NCBI GenBank assembly: GCA_027347685.1
Contig: DAIEQM010000033.1
Span: 1-40,364 of the forward strand
Direction: 5' to 3'
Source of the DNA: UBA5941 sp021824385
GTDB lineage: Bacteria > Patescibacteriota > Microgenomatia > UBA8517
Length of the DNA stretch: 40,364 bases
Below, piece by piece: positions 6,517 to 13,913 of the stretch (position 1 is its first letter; the number at the start of each line of letters is the position of its first letter). The translations under genes and the position numbers were made by a program. The notes below the pieces were generated by a model, which was not told where the DNA came from, made no database searches, and was given only the letters and a program-made list of their open reading frames with translations.

Positions 6517-7398
6517 ATGGCATCTAAAGCAAAAAATCAACAAGGTGTAACTGTCGCAAAAACCGACGATGGAACTGTTCAAATGACATTTATAATTCCG
6601 TGGGCTGAGGTTGAAAAGGCTGAGAAAGAGGCAACAACCAAGTTATCGCAAACCGTAACTGTTCCCGGATTCAGAGCAGGAAAGGCACCCGTTGAAACTG
6701 CAGCTTCACACATTCCTCGCGAAACATTAGTGCAAGAAACAGTAACTGCTCTCTTGCCTTCAAAAATTTCACAAGCATATAAAGATCATGATATTACCCC
6801 TATCATGTATCCAAAACTCGAACTTTTGCACGCACACGATGGAGAAGATTGGGAAATTCGAGCAACAACCGCACAATTCCCCGAAATTAAAATGGGCGAT
6901 TACAAAGAAAAAATTAAAGGCGCAATTGCTTCAAACGGTATTTGGACTCCAGAAAAAGGTAAACCTGAAGAACAAAAAGAATTAAGTCCTGAAGAAAAAG
7001 AGAACATTGCACTCCGTACTATTCTTGAAACCGTTGAAGTAAAGCTCCCAAACATTTTAGTTGAAGAGGAAGCCGATCACCGAGTGGCCAATTTACTTGC
7101 ACGACTTGAGAAACTGGGACTCAGTTTAGAAAGCTATTTGTCATCTCAAAACAAAGATGTGCAAACGATTCGAGCTGAATATGCACAGGCCGCGAGTGAA
7201 TCACTCAAATTAGAACTGGTTCTTGGAAAAGTAGCGGAAGAAGAAAAGATCGTGGTTGACGAAAAAGAGGTGGATGCATTTGCAAAAGTTACTGAAGCAG
7301 ACCCTCGCCGAGCGGGTCAAGCCGTTACCCCAGAGGAGAGAAACACCATTCGTACGCTGCTTCTTAAGCGCAAAGCTATCGACAAACTCGTTTCCTAA
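6517..7398 (+). CDS. tig: Trigger factor lacking the PPIase domain
   Basis: Ribosome-associated chaperone that shelters nascent chains at the exit tunnel. The N-terminal ribosome-binding domain has the signature VPGFRAGKAP (49-58), the loop that docks on ribosomal protein L23. At about residue 130 the sequence passes via a charged linker (PEKGKPEEQKELSPEEKE) directly to the helical C-terminal chaperone domain (VEEEADHRVANLLARLEKLG and on). The FKBP-type prolyl isomerase domain normally between them is absent: 293 aa against about 430. Presumed leaderless from the TATAAT at 6504. Holdase function is expected; isomerase activity is not. Confidence 0.88.
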   Translation: MASKAKNQQGVTVAKTDDGTVQMTFIIPWAEVEKAEKEATTKLSQTVTVPGFRAGKAPVETAASHIPRETLVQETVTALLPSKISQAYKDHDITPIMYPKLELLHAHDGEDWEIRATTAQFPEIKMGDYKEKIKGAIASNGIWTPEKGKPEEQKELSPEEKENIALRTILETVEVKLPNILVEEEADHRVANLLARLEKLGLSLESYLSSQNKDVQTIRAEYAQAASESLKLELVLGKVAEEEKIVVDEKEVDAFAKVTEADPRRAGQAVTPEERNTIRTLLLKRKAIDKLVS

Positions 7399-7435
7399 CT
7401 AGATTTATGCATTTGTGTAGTTTACATTTAAGAAA

Positions 7436-8050
7436 ATGGTAAACACTTCTCAAAACCACAAAGTAAAAAATCCTCTTGAAGCCCTCCGAGAAAGCAGTAG
7501 TGAAGTACTCAAAACCACCTCAAACGAAGTATTTAAGCCTATTGCTCAAGAATTCATGGACCAGCTTTTGGGAAGAAAGCGAAAATTTAGCGGAGAAATT
7601 TTACCAGGTGAATCTCTTGAAATGCGAACCGTTTTAAGTGGAAAACAAACAGAAACTGATCGGCTCAAAAAGCAAATTGTTATTGAGCGCCAGCTCCACG
7701 AAGAAGAAAAAATGTTGGTTGAAAAAAGAGGAAGAGAGCTGAAGGTTCAAATTGAAGCCATAAAATCCGAAGTTGTAAAGCTTGCCGCGGCTACTCCAAA
7801 ACTTTCACAACAGGTAGAGATTGCTTCATTTCAAGCAACCTCAAGTGTAAGTACCTATGAACTCTTTTTTCTTCAGCAACTGTTTTTGTTTATTAAAAGT
7901 TTTAGAGAACACATTGATGATGCTCACGTTTGGCTGGGAGCGGTAAACGCCAGGGCAAAAAAGAAAAATGTTTGGGGAGCAAACTACAAAAAATATGGTG
8001 CAAAATATCTCCTTTCAGGAGAGCACTATTCGGGCCGATCTTCGGCCTAA
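7436..8050 (+). CDS. CPR-type conserved protein with coiled coil (DUF5660-like)
   Basis: A 204-aa soluble protein. The N-terminal third is polar, the middle (about 75-115, ETDRLKKQIVIERQLHEEEK and on) is a strong coiled coil, and the C-terminus ends with GAKYLLSGEHYSGRSSA. That C-terminal motif resembles a family seen mainly in Patescibacteria and annotated, as I recall, as DUF5660; I cannot confirm it here. Aromatic-rich YELFFLQQLFLFIKSF precedes the tail. It follows trigger factor by 37 nt. Function unknown; high lysine/glutamate content and no export signal suggest a cytoplasmic protein. Confidence 0.65.
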   Translation: MVNTSQNHKVKNPLEALRESSSEVLKTTSNEVFKPIAQEFMDQLLGRKRKFSGEILPGESLEMRTVLSGKQTETDRLKKQIVIERQLHEEEKMLVEKRGRELKVQIEAIKSEVVKLAAATPKLSQQVEIASFQATSSVSTYELFFLQQLFLFIKSFREHIDDAHVWLGAVNARAKKKNVWGANYKKYGAKYLLSGEHYSGRSSA

Positions 8051-8051
8051 T

Positions 8052-8081
8052 TTGACTTCAGCTGAGAGAGTTTCATATAAT
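8052..8081 (+). promoter_or_regulatory. Strong promoter of the attenuator unit
   Basis: TTGACT (8052-8057), 18-nt spacer, perfect TATAAT (8076-8081). The leader-peptide ATG at 8088 coincides with the expected +1. Confidence 0.75.
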
Positions 8082-8087
8082 ATGCGC

Positions 8088-8141
8088 ATGAAACACGTTT
8101 TCGTTATTACCAATCTCATGCTCCTTACGGGCAGGGGGTAA
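8088..8141 (+). CDS. Candidate 17-aa leader peptide
   Basis: An ORF MKHVFVITNLMLLTGRG beginning at the predicted transcription start and ending in TAA, directly before alternative RNA hairpins. Val, Ile and Leu make up six of the 17 codons. Such a position and composition is typical of regulatory leader peptides, where ribosome stalling chooses between antiterminator and terminator. Translation of the peptide is not shown by sequence alone. Confidence 0.55.
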   Translation: MKHVFVITNLMLLTGRG

Positions 8142-8196
8142 CGTGTTTTAAAAAAATAAACACGGGCAACCCCTTCAAATAGAAGGGGATTTTTTA
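8088..8196 (+). promoter_or_regulatory. Putative transcription attenuator
   Basis: Four mutually exclusive segments can be read: AAACACG (8091-8097, inside the leader ORF), CGTGTTT (8142-8148, just after its stop), AAACACG again (8158-8164) followed by CCCCTT (8170-8175), and AAGGGG (8183-8188) followed by a T-run (8190-8196). Pairing 1:2 leaves the CCCCTT/AAGGGG terminator free; pairing 2:3, extended by GGGG (8135-8138) with CCCC, would sequester the terminator's 5' arm. This is classic attenuator logic. Confidence 0.6.
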
Positions 8197-8304
8197 TTGC
8201 GAAGCAACAAGCTTTACGTAATGCTGCAAAGACGATAGTAGGAAAGCGATTTTTATAAAAAGTCGTTTTTCAATATCGTTTTAGGCTCATGAGGAGACTG
8301 TACG

Positions 8305-8625
8305 ATGGAAAAGGTACTGTTACCGCTTTTTGTTGGAGATGAACGTGACAGCAGCACAAAGCGGCTTATGACATGGCTATTTCTGAAAGATTTCCCTATC
8401 GGAGATCTCATGAATACGCCACTCACGCCCGATTACATTCCGGTGATTCATACGGAACTAATCAAGGGAATGATTGTCACGACATGGCCAGCAGGGTTTG
8501 TGCGCCCACAATGGTGCGCTGATCGGCAAAAAGTGCTTTTATTTCGTGAACGAATGCTTTCGCAGTGTCCACAAGGGCAACTGATTGAAGCAATTAATCG
8601 ACTTGTGTCACCCGCACACGCATAG
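8305..8625 (+). CDS. Hypothetical protein behind the attenuator, 106 aa
   Basis: Unrecognised soluble protein. The start is supported by GAGGAG 9 nt upstream. It contains KRLMTWLFLKDFPIGDL and VTTWPAGFVRPQWC, with two cysteines and no membrane helix. It is the only gene between the attenuator and the strong terminator at 8638-8671, so it is the presumed target of the leader-peptide control. It does not resemble any amino-acid biosynthetic enzyme, although the leader is rich in branched-chain codons. An AT-rich imperfect hairpin lies in the 160-nt leader at about 8246-8275. Confidence 0.7.
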   Translation: MEKVLLPLFVGDERDSSTKRLMTWLFLKDFPIGDLMNTPLTPDYIPVIHTELIKGMIVTTWPAGFVRPQWCADRQKVLLFRERMLSQCPQGQLIEAINRLVSPAHA

Positions 8626-8637
8626 TTTCTCTGAATT

Positions 8638-8671
8638 GGGGTTGAGTCAATTCTCAACCCCTCTTTTTTTT
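8638..8671 (+). terminator. Strong rho-independent terminator
   Basis: GGGGTTGAG (8638-8646) pairs with CTCAACCCC (8653-8661), then a run of eight T (8664-8671). Confidence 0.9.
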
Positions 8672-8679
8672 GGTATACT
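8651..8679 (+). promoter_or_regulatory. Promoter of tRNA-Val
   Basis: Extended -10 TGG-TATACT (8671-8679) with TTCTCA 17 nt upstream. It overlaps the preceding terminator. Confidence 0.55.
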
Positions 8680-8693
8680 AGCGGCACGAGGCA

Positions 8694-8760
8694 AACAAGG
8701 ACCCTTAGCTCAAGTAGGTTAAGCATAGCTTGGCCAATTGAGCACAGGATCTAATTAAAT
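8694..8760 (+). repeat. Partial duplicate of the tRNA-Val 5' region
   Basis: The 20 nt at 8694-8713 (AACAAGG then ACCCTTAGCTCAA) recur exactly at 8762-8781 as the 5' flank and acceptor/D-arm start of tRNA-Val. After that the copy diverges and cannot fold as a tRNA. Additionally GCCAATTGAGC at about 8732-8742 is the reverse complement of the tRNA D-arm GCTCAATTGGC, so the leader could base-pair with the tRNA. It lies within the predicted tRNA precursor. Confidence 0.6.
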
Positions 8761-8766
8761 TAACAA

Positions 8767-8840
8767 GGACCCTTAGCTCAATTGGCTAGAGCGATTCATT
8801 GACGTTGAATAGGTTCTGGGTTCAAGTCCCAGGGGGTCCA
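8767..8840 (+). tRNA. tRNA-Val (anticodon GAC)
   Basis: A complete cloverleaf: acceptor GGACCCT/GGGGTCC with a G-U at the base, D-stem GCTC/GAGC, anticodon stem ATTCA/TGAAT with loop TTGACGT (anticodon GAC), T-arm CTGGG-TTCAAGT-CCCAG, discriminator A. CCA is not encoded, so CCA-adding enzyme is required. Confidence 0.95.
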
Positions 8841-8898
8841 CAAAAGTTTGTAAAACCAAAGCGAAGATGACATTTCAGCTCCTTAGTTGGATTTTTAT

Positions 8899-10074
8899 TT
8901 ATACCAACTTCAGTTCTTTGTGTGAGAAGATCTTAATTGCCAAATAAATACACACAACGGTAAGTACACTTGCTCCCAAAAATGGAGCACTAATAGAAAT
9001 TGTTGCCAGGGCTCCAGCAAGAATAGGCCCAATAATTTGGCCAATACTCATATATGACGCGTTCAAACCTTGCATTTCTCCTTGTTCGGTCTCTTCCGTC
9101 TCTTCAGACAAAATAGTTTGAGTAATCGGTTGCACAAAGTTGTTCACGAGCCCCAGCGCAACACTTGCAATGACAAATGGCACCACACTGCGGGCAAAAA
9201 ACATAAACGCGAAAACAGTTGCCACCCATGTTAACGAAAAGAGTAATGCCTTTTTTACCTTAAAAATCTTAAGTGCTTTTTGTAACAGTACCAGTTGTGA
9301 AATAAGTCCCAAAACGCCAAATAAGCTAAACAAAAGTGATATACCTGTTGGGCTCATGTGAAGAACTTGAACCGTTGAGCTCTGAAATCCAAAGATGAAA
9401 AGAGAAAAGGCCATAAAATAGCAGAGGGTCAATAGAAGGGTGGCTCCAACCGTTTTATTGGTAAGAGCAGAAGCAAGCTTCTTAAAATCAAAGAGTTTCG
9501 CATGTGATAATTTGCCCATGTTTTTGTTTGTTTCAGGCAAAAAGATTGCTGTGATAACTACCGCAACGAGTGATATCGCGGCTGCAATAAGAAAAGGAAT
9601 TGAGGCATTAATTCCCACGGTTGCTGCTGAAATTGCTGGGCCAAAAATAAATCCAAATCCAAACGCCGCGCCAATGATGCCAAAACCTTTCGCTCTGTCC
9701 TTTGGTTCAGTAGTATCGGTAATAACAGCTGAAGCGACCGGAATGTTGCCCGCAGTAATGCCATCAAGCGCTCGAGCCAAAAACAGAAAAATAGCGCTCG
9801 GAGCAAAAGCGGTAATGAGAAATGATAGTGCAGTTCCAGCAATAGAAATGATGAGAAGTGGTTTACGACCATATTTATCAGAGAGACGGCCAATAATAGG
9901 AGTTGAGAAAAATTGGCACAGGGAAAAAAGCGCAAACAGGATTCCATTTTGAAAGTCGGTGAGTCCAAATCGCTTTGAATACGAATAGAGAATTGGAATA
10001 ATAATTCCATATCCCAATGCGTTCACAATAGCGATAAGGGCAATAATAGCGAGGTTTTTATTGTTTTTAAACAT
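8899..10074 (-). CDS. MFS drug/solute exporter (TetA-like)
   Basis: A 391-aa protein with 12 predicted transmembrane helices. The loop 2-3 motif A is GRLSDKYGRKP (about 62-72), the hallmark of the major facilitator superfamily, and the loop after TM4 has ITDTTEPKDRAKGFG as in the TetA/drug:H+ antiporter branch. A central cytoplasmic linker (NMGKLSHAKLFDFKK) separates the two six-helix halves. The -10 TATAAT on the minus strand (10088-10083) is 8 nt before the ATG, so the mRNA is likely leaderless. The substrate cannot be told; a resistance role should not be assumed. Confidence 0.88.
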   Translation of the reverse strand: MFKNNKNLAIIALIAIVNALGYGIIIPILYSYSKRFGLTDFQNGILFALFSLCQFFSTPIIGRLSDKYGRKPLLIISIAGTALSFLITAFAPSAIFLFLARALDGITAGNIPVASAVITDTTEPKDRAKGFGIIGAAFGFGFIFGPAISAATVGINASIPFLIAAAISLVAVVITAIFLPETNKNMGKLSHAKLFDFKKLASALTNKTVGATLLLTLCYFMAFSLFIFGFQSSTVQVLHMSPTGISLLFSLFGVLGLISQLVLLQKALKIFKVKKALLFSLTWVATVFAFMFFARSVVPFVIASVALGLVNNFVQPITQTILSEETEETEQGEMQGLNASYMSIGQIIGPILAGALATISISAPFLGASVLTVVCIYLAIKIFSHKELKLV

Positions 10075-10140
10075 GAAGTTTTATTATACCAATTGCCATC
10101 GAAATCTAAAAGGGTGAGGGTATTGCTACCCCCACGATAT

Positions 10141-10488
10141 TCACCACATACCATAGTAAGCTCTGATCCAAACACAACGCCACTCACATTTCCAGTGCAC
10201 CCACTTTACAAACGAGTCAGCAAACTGACGAGCTGTTTCAAATTCTACGATTGCGGCTGTGAGATCATCAAGGGTTTTAAAACCCCTAAACTCAACAATA
10301 CCGTCCTGATGGTACAAACCATTTCCATTAACGCCTTCACCATGATACCGAATGCACACCACTCGCCCCAGATTTTTCGAATTGTCATTGAGTACGGAAT
10401 AAAGCGAATGAGTGTTGACCACATGTTGCTGGCCATTTAAAAGTAAGCTTCTCCAAAAACCCAGTTCTGTGACCTGAACAGAAGCCAT
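10141..10488 (-). CDS. Hypothetical protein, 115 aa
   Basis: Unrecognised. The ATG at 10488 is preferred to 10503 because GGAGGTG lies just before it. The sequence has GRVVCIRYHGEGVNGNGLY and GIVEFRGFKTLDDLTAAIVEFE, which looks like a small alpha/beta domain, and ends in a Trp-rich tail (WVHWKCEWRCVWIRAYYGMW) that is unusual for a soluble protein. An extended -10 TGATATAAT lies upstream at 10531-10523. Its stop is close to the start region of the MFS gene, which is transcribed in the same direction. Confidence 0.65.
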   Translation of the reverse strand: MASVQVTELGFWRSLLLNGQQHVVNTHSLYSVLNDNSKNLGRVVCIRYHGEGVNGNGLYHQDGIVEFRGFKTLDDLTAAIVEFETARQFADSFVKWVHWKCEWRCVWIRAYYGMW

Positions 10489-10503
10489 TTCATACACCTC
10501 CAA

Positions 10504-10729
10504 AATCAGTAGATCGAGGCTAATTATATCAGAAAATGATATACTAACTCACTGTATCGTTGTTTTAAACAAAAAGGTTTACCTTTTTTACATTTAGGAG
10601 TAGTTTTTTTATTGTATTGTAGGTTTTAACCCAAAAATATTTTTAATATTTTTGAAGGTGAGAAACAGTTTAGAAGTGAGGCTTTTTGCGTCCAGCATAA
10701 AAGCAAGCTCATAAACTGATTTCGAACGC
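10504..10729. other. AT-rich intergenic region before tRNA-Ala
   Basis: It holds back-to-back extended -10 boxes: TGATATAAT on the minus strand (10531-10523) for the 115-aa gene and TGATATACT on the plus strand (10537-10545). An inverted repeat AAAAAGGT/ACCTTTTT lies at 10571-10588. I find no convincing ORF; the plus-strand promoter may start the tRNA-Ala precursor or a small RNA. Confidence 0.4.
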
Positions 10730-10800
10730 GGGCCCCTCGTTCAGTGGTAGGACACATGGCTGGCAGTCATGGAATGAGGGTTCGATTCCCTCGGGGTCCA
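10730..10800 (+). tRNA. tRNA-Ala (anticodon GGC)
   Basis: Acceptor GGGCCCC/GGGGTCC contains the G3-U70 wobble pair that is the alanine identity element. D-stem GTTC/GGAC, anticodon stem CATGG/TCATG with loop CTGGCAG (anticodon GGC), T-arm GAGGG-TTCGATT-CCCTC, discriminator A, CCA not encoded. Confidence 0.95.
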
Positions 10801-10822
10801 CAAAAGTGCTACTATGTAGGTA

Positions 10823-11596
10823 ATGTTTCTTCAATCTCTTCTTATTTGCAGTATTGTTATTTTCTTCTTTGTCACCGGTTTTTACATTCTCGCCCTTAAA
10901 CTTAAAAACAATTCTGTTGCAGATATTGCTTGGGGACTTGGAATTATGATCATTGCCATTACGACACTATTGGCAAATGGCTCAAGCTCTCCACGACAAC
11001 TCCTCATCACTGCACTTGTCGTGTTTTGGGGAGTACGACTTGCTACTCATATCTATATGCGAAATAAAGGAAAGCACGAAGACTTTCGGTACAAGCAGTG
11101 GAGAGAGCAGTGGGGAAGCAAATGGAAAGTAAAAAGTTATGTGTATGTATTTTTGCTTCAAGGAGCACTCATGCTGTTGGTTTCATTTCCGGTTATTTAT
11201 ACCAATTCGTACAGTGTGGGAGCTCATGGTGTTTTTGATCGAATGGGAACACTGCTCTGGATTGTTGGCTTTTATTTTGAAACGGTGGGCGACTCTCAAC
11301 TTATGAAGTTTAAAAGTAAATCGAGCAATAAAGGTAAAATTATGACTTCCGGATTATGGAAATACACCCGACACCCAAATTATTTTGGAGAAAGCGCCAT
11401 GTGGTGGGGAATTTATATCATTACGCTTTCAAACTTGAACGCTTGGTGGACTATTGTTGGACCACTTTTTATTACCTACTCACTTTTAAAAGTGTCGGGG
11501 GTAACACTTCTTGAAAAGAAATATTTTGGCAACAAAGAATATCTGCAATATCAAAAAAACACTTCAGCTTTTATCCCATGGTTTTCCAAGAAGTAA
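10823..11596 (+). CDS. DUF1295 (steroid 5-alpha-reductase-fold) membrane protein
   Basis: A 257-aa protein with about six to seven transmembrane helices. It carries the DUF1295 hallmarks: NSVADIAWGLG (about 30-40), GVRLATHIYMRNKGKHEDFRY (73-93), and the C-terminal block SGLWKYTRHPNYFGESAMWWG (about 176-196), the NADPH/lipid-binding region shared with 5-alpha-reductases and isoprenylcysteine methyltransferases. It ends with a KYFGNKEYLQYQ-type motif. A lipid-modifying oxidoreductase is likely but the substrate is unknown. It begins 22 nt after tRNA-Ala and may be read through from it. Confidence 0.85.
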   Translation: MFLQSLLICSIVIFFFVTGFYILALKLKNNSVADIAWGLGIMIIAITTLLANGSSSPRQLLITALVVFWGVRLATHIYMRNKGKHEDFRYKQWREQWGSKWKVKSYVYVFLLQGALMLLVSFPVIYTNSYSVGAHGVFDRMGTLLWIVGFYFETVGDSQLMKFKSKSSNKGKIMTSGLWKYTRHPNYFGESAMWWGIYIITLSNLNAWWTIVGPLFITYSLLKVSGVTLLEKKYFGNKEYLQYQKNTSAFIPWFSKK

Positions 11597-11666
11597 GCTT
11601 GACTTTTTGCAGTCTTTAACCCATAATAATATATCGGTAAGTGTAGATTTGTTGATAGGACTAATT

Positions 11667-11861
11667 ATGCTTAGGAGATGGAAAACTCGAAATGAAAAGA
11701 CTGATGATTTTCTAAAGATGCGCGAGCAAGATCTTCGAATTGTGGCAGCACAAAACGAGAAGATAGACGATCCAACAAAGAAAGCGCAGTCTGTTCCTGA
11801 AAATCAACGTTTCATTCCGTGGAATGAGCGGAATGACATCGACCTGACAGACACTGATTAA
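11667..11861 (+). CDS. Hypothetical charged protein, 64 aa
   Basis: The ATG at 11667 has AGGA 6 nt upstream; longer in-frame starts would overlap the DUF1295 gene without an SD. The product is highly charged (LRRWKTRNEKTDDFLKMREQ and a tail IPWNERNDIDLTDTD), probably helical then disordered. TTGACT at 11600 or TTGCAG at 11609 with AT-rich -10s provide a promoter, and a terminator follows at 11868-11896, so it is another one-gene unit. No family recognised. Confidence 0.6.
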   Translation: MLRRWKTRNEKTDDFLKMREQDLRIVAAQNEKIDDPTKKAQSVPENQRFIPWNERNDIDLTDTD

Positions 11862-11867
11862 CAGCAG

Positions 11868-11896
11868 GGGGAGCGGTAATGCCGCTCCTCTTTTTT
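11868..11896 (+). terminator. Rho-independent terminator
   Basis: GGGGAGCGG (11868-11876) pairs with CCGCTCCTC (11882-11890), loop TAATG, then six T. Confidence 0.85.
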
Positions 11897-11897
11897 A

Positions 11898-11928
11898 TTG
11901 ACAAACAAAGGGTAACTCCTCATACTAT
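11898..11928 (+). promoter_or_regulatory. Promoter of the thrS T-box transcript
   Basis: Perfect TTGACA (11898-11903) followed at 17 nt by CATACT or at 19 nt by TACTAT. Confidence 0.6.
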
Positions 11929-11931
11929 ATT

Positions 11932-12095
11932 TACGAGCTGCAGTGACTAAGTCTAACCACCTTACGAGCACCCCGTCGATTAATCTCGTTATCGATTTAA
12001 CAAGTCCCTTTCACAGGGAGAAGCGAAGTGGAACCACGGCTTGACCGTCTTCGCAAATGCATTTTTAGTGCGTTTGCTAAGACGGTTATTTTTTA
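11932..12095 (+). promoter_or_regulatory. T-box riboswitch controlling thrS
   Basis: The leader has the T-box sequence AGTGGAACCACGG (12027-12039), matching the family consensus around UGGN-ACC. A stem III hairpin TCCCT/AGGGA (12005-12009/12015-12019) precedes it, and a long terminator stem follows (12044-12083, ACCGTCTT... pairing with AAGACGGT) with a T-run. Stem I is bounded by ACGAG (11933) and CTCGT (about 11984); an ACC triplet followed by A in TCTAACCACC (about 11957) is the candidate threonine specifier. Uncharged tRNA-Thr would favour antitermination and thrS expression. The class is confident; exact specifier is inferred. Confidence 0.85.
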
Positions 12096-12110
12096 TGTAA
12101 ACAACCATAT

Positions 12111-13871
12111 ATGAACAAACAATCACCTGACTATCTCGATCACTTACGACATTCAACTGCGCATCTTCTTGCGGCCGCAGTTATGGAGTTGTGGCCAACT
12201 GCCAAGAAAACCATTGGCCCTTCTATTGAAAACGGATTTTATTTCGACTTTGATTTTGGAGATACCAAAGTTTCAGAAGACGATTTTCCAGCAATCGAAG
12301 CCAAAATGAAAGAAATTATTGGAAGCTGGAAAGGTTTTGAGAGAATTGAGCTTTCTAAAGAAGATGCACTTAAAGAGTATACCGATAACGAATATAAAAA
12401 AGAGCTGATTGAGGAATTTGCAGGTGAGGGCCAAACACTTACTCTGTATAAATCTGGTGAATATTCAGATCTTTGTCGCGGAGGTCACGTCGAGCATCCC
12501 AATTCTGAAATCAACCATTTTAAAATTCTCTCGATTGCAGGCGCTTATTGGAGAGGGGATGAAAAAAACAAAATGCTTACCCGCATTTACGGAACCGTTT
12601 TCCCCACAAAAGTGGAGCTTGATGCCTATTTACTTTCTATAGAAGAAGCCCGCAAACGTGATCACCGAAAACTGGGGAAAGAGCTTGATTTGTTTAGTTT
12701 CTCTGAATATGTAGGAAGTGGCCTGCCACTTTACTCACCCAAAGGCGCGCTTGTTCGGCGACTTCTTACTGAGTTTATTGAAGAGGAACAAGTTGCGCTT
12801 GGGTATACACAAGTGTGGACACCACAAATTGCCAAAGCAGAACTCTTTAAGATTTCAGGACACTACGACAAATATAAAGAAGATATGTTCAAAGTTATGT
12901 CTAATTATTCAAAAGAAGAATTTTTCTTGAAGCCCATGAACTGTCCGCAACACACACAAATTTATGCAGCTCGACCAAGAAGTTACAAAGATTTACCCCT
13001 GAGGTACTCAGACTTTGCCATGCTCTACCGCGACGAACGCCCTGGAGAGCTTTCAGGCCTAGCTCGCGTTCGCTCGTTTTCAACCGATGATTGTCATATT
13101 TTTTGCAGAGAGGACCAAGTGGACGAAGAAATTGACAAAGCATTGCAAATGACCAAAAAAGTTATGAACGTATTCGGATTCAAATATCGCTACCGCTTGT
13201 CTACGCGCGATCCTCAGAATAAAGCCAAATATCTGGGTGATCCAAAGACATGGGACAAAGTAGAGGCATGGGCAGTTGAAATCATGAAGCGAAACGGTAT
13301 TGAGTATTATGATGGCCCCGGGGAAGCAGCATTTTACGCGCCAAAGATGGATCTTATGGCAACCGATGCTCTTGGCCGCGAATGGCAACTCTCAACCGTG
13401 CAAATCGACTATGTGCAGCCAGAACGCTTTGGTTTGGCCTATACCGACTCAGACGGCTCAGAGAAGCGTCCTATTATGCTTCATCGGGCAGTTTTGGGTT
13501 CCGCAGAGCGTGCAATGATGATTTTGATTGAGCATTTTGCGGGAAGTTTCCCTGTGTGGCTTTCTCCAGTGCAAGTAAAAGTACTCCCAATATCTGAAAA
13601 ACACCTTTTGTATGCAAAAGAGATTGAAGGGAAGCTTAAGGAGCGCGGAATACGAGTTGAACTTGATGAACGGAGTGAAACACTAAATGCAAAAATTCGG
13701 GATGCACAGTTAAGTAAGATTCCTTATATGATTATTCTGGGCGACCGTGAGATGGAAACCGCCCAAATTTCGGTCAGAAAACGCGATAATCAGAAATATG
13801 AAGGTACTGATCTCTCTGAATTTATTAACTTTGTGCTTGATAAAGCTCATACAAAGCACATAGAATTATAG
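12111..13871 (+). CDS. thrS: Threonyl-tRNA synthetase without TGS domain
   Basis: Class II synthetase charging tRNA-Thr. The protein (586 aa) begins almost directly at the editing domain: HLRHSTAHLLAAAVMELWP with the HxxxH pair (His14, His18), then the second editing motif YSDLCRGGHV. The catalytic core follows with GSGLPLYSPKGALVR, the zinc-site cysteine in MNCPQH, motif 2 YRDERPGELSGLARVRSF, and motif 3 HRAVLGSAERAMM; the C-terminal anticodon-binding domain has PVQVKVLPISEKHL and GIRVELDERSETLNAKIR. The N-terminal TGS domain (about 60 aa) found in most bacterial ThrRS is absent. Its expression is predicted to be under T-box control. Confidence 0.96.
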   Translation: MNKQSPDYLDHLRHSTAHLLAAAVMELWPTAKKTIGPSIENGFYFDFDFGDTKVSEDDFPAIEAKMKEIIGSWKGFERIELSKEDALKEYTDNEYKKELIEEFAGEGQTLTLYKSGEYSDLCRGGHVEHPNSEINHFKILSIAGAYWRGDEKNKMLTRIYGTVFPTKVELDAYLLSIEEARKRDHRKLGKELDLFSFSEYVGSGLPLYSPKGALVRRLLTEFIEEEQVALGYTQVWTPQIAKAELFKISGHYDKYKEDMFKVMSNYSKEEFFLKPMNCPQHTQIYAARPRSYKDLPLRYSDFAMLYRDERPGELSGLARVRSFSTDDCHIFCREDQVDEEIDKALQMTKKVMNVFGFKYRYRLSTRDPQNKAKYLGDPKTWDKVEAWAVEIMKRNGIEYYDGPGEAAFYAPKMDLMATDALGREWQLSTVQIDYVQPERFGLAYTDSDGSEKRPIMLHRAVLGSAERAMMILIEHFAGSFPVWLSPVQVKVLPISEKHLLYAKEIEGKLKERGIRVELDERSETLNAKIRDAQLSKIPYMIILGDREMETAQISVRKRDNQKYEGTDLSEFINFVLDKAHTKHIEL

Positions 13872-13913
13872 ATAATTGCGTTTAAAGCGTAATTTTGATA
13901 TCATAACCTGCCG

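Noticed and set aside
8088..8196. Branched-chain amino acid biosynthesis operon leader
   Set aside because: No ilv or leu gene follows; only an unrelated 106-aa ORF and a terminator.
9440..9952. 170-codon plus-strand ORF opposite the MFS gene
   Set aside because: Antisense shadow of a well-supported transporter gene, with Ala/Met-rich composition and no SD or promoter.
8899..10074. Tetracycline resistance gene
   Set aside because: MFS motif A and TetA-like loops are shared by many exporters; the sequence alone does not show tetracycline as substrate.
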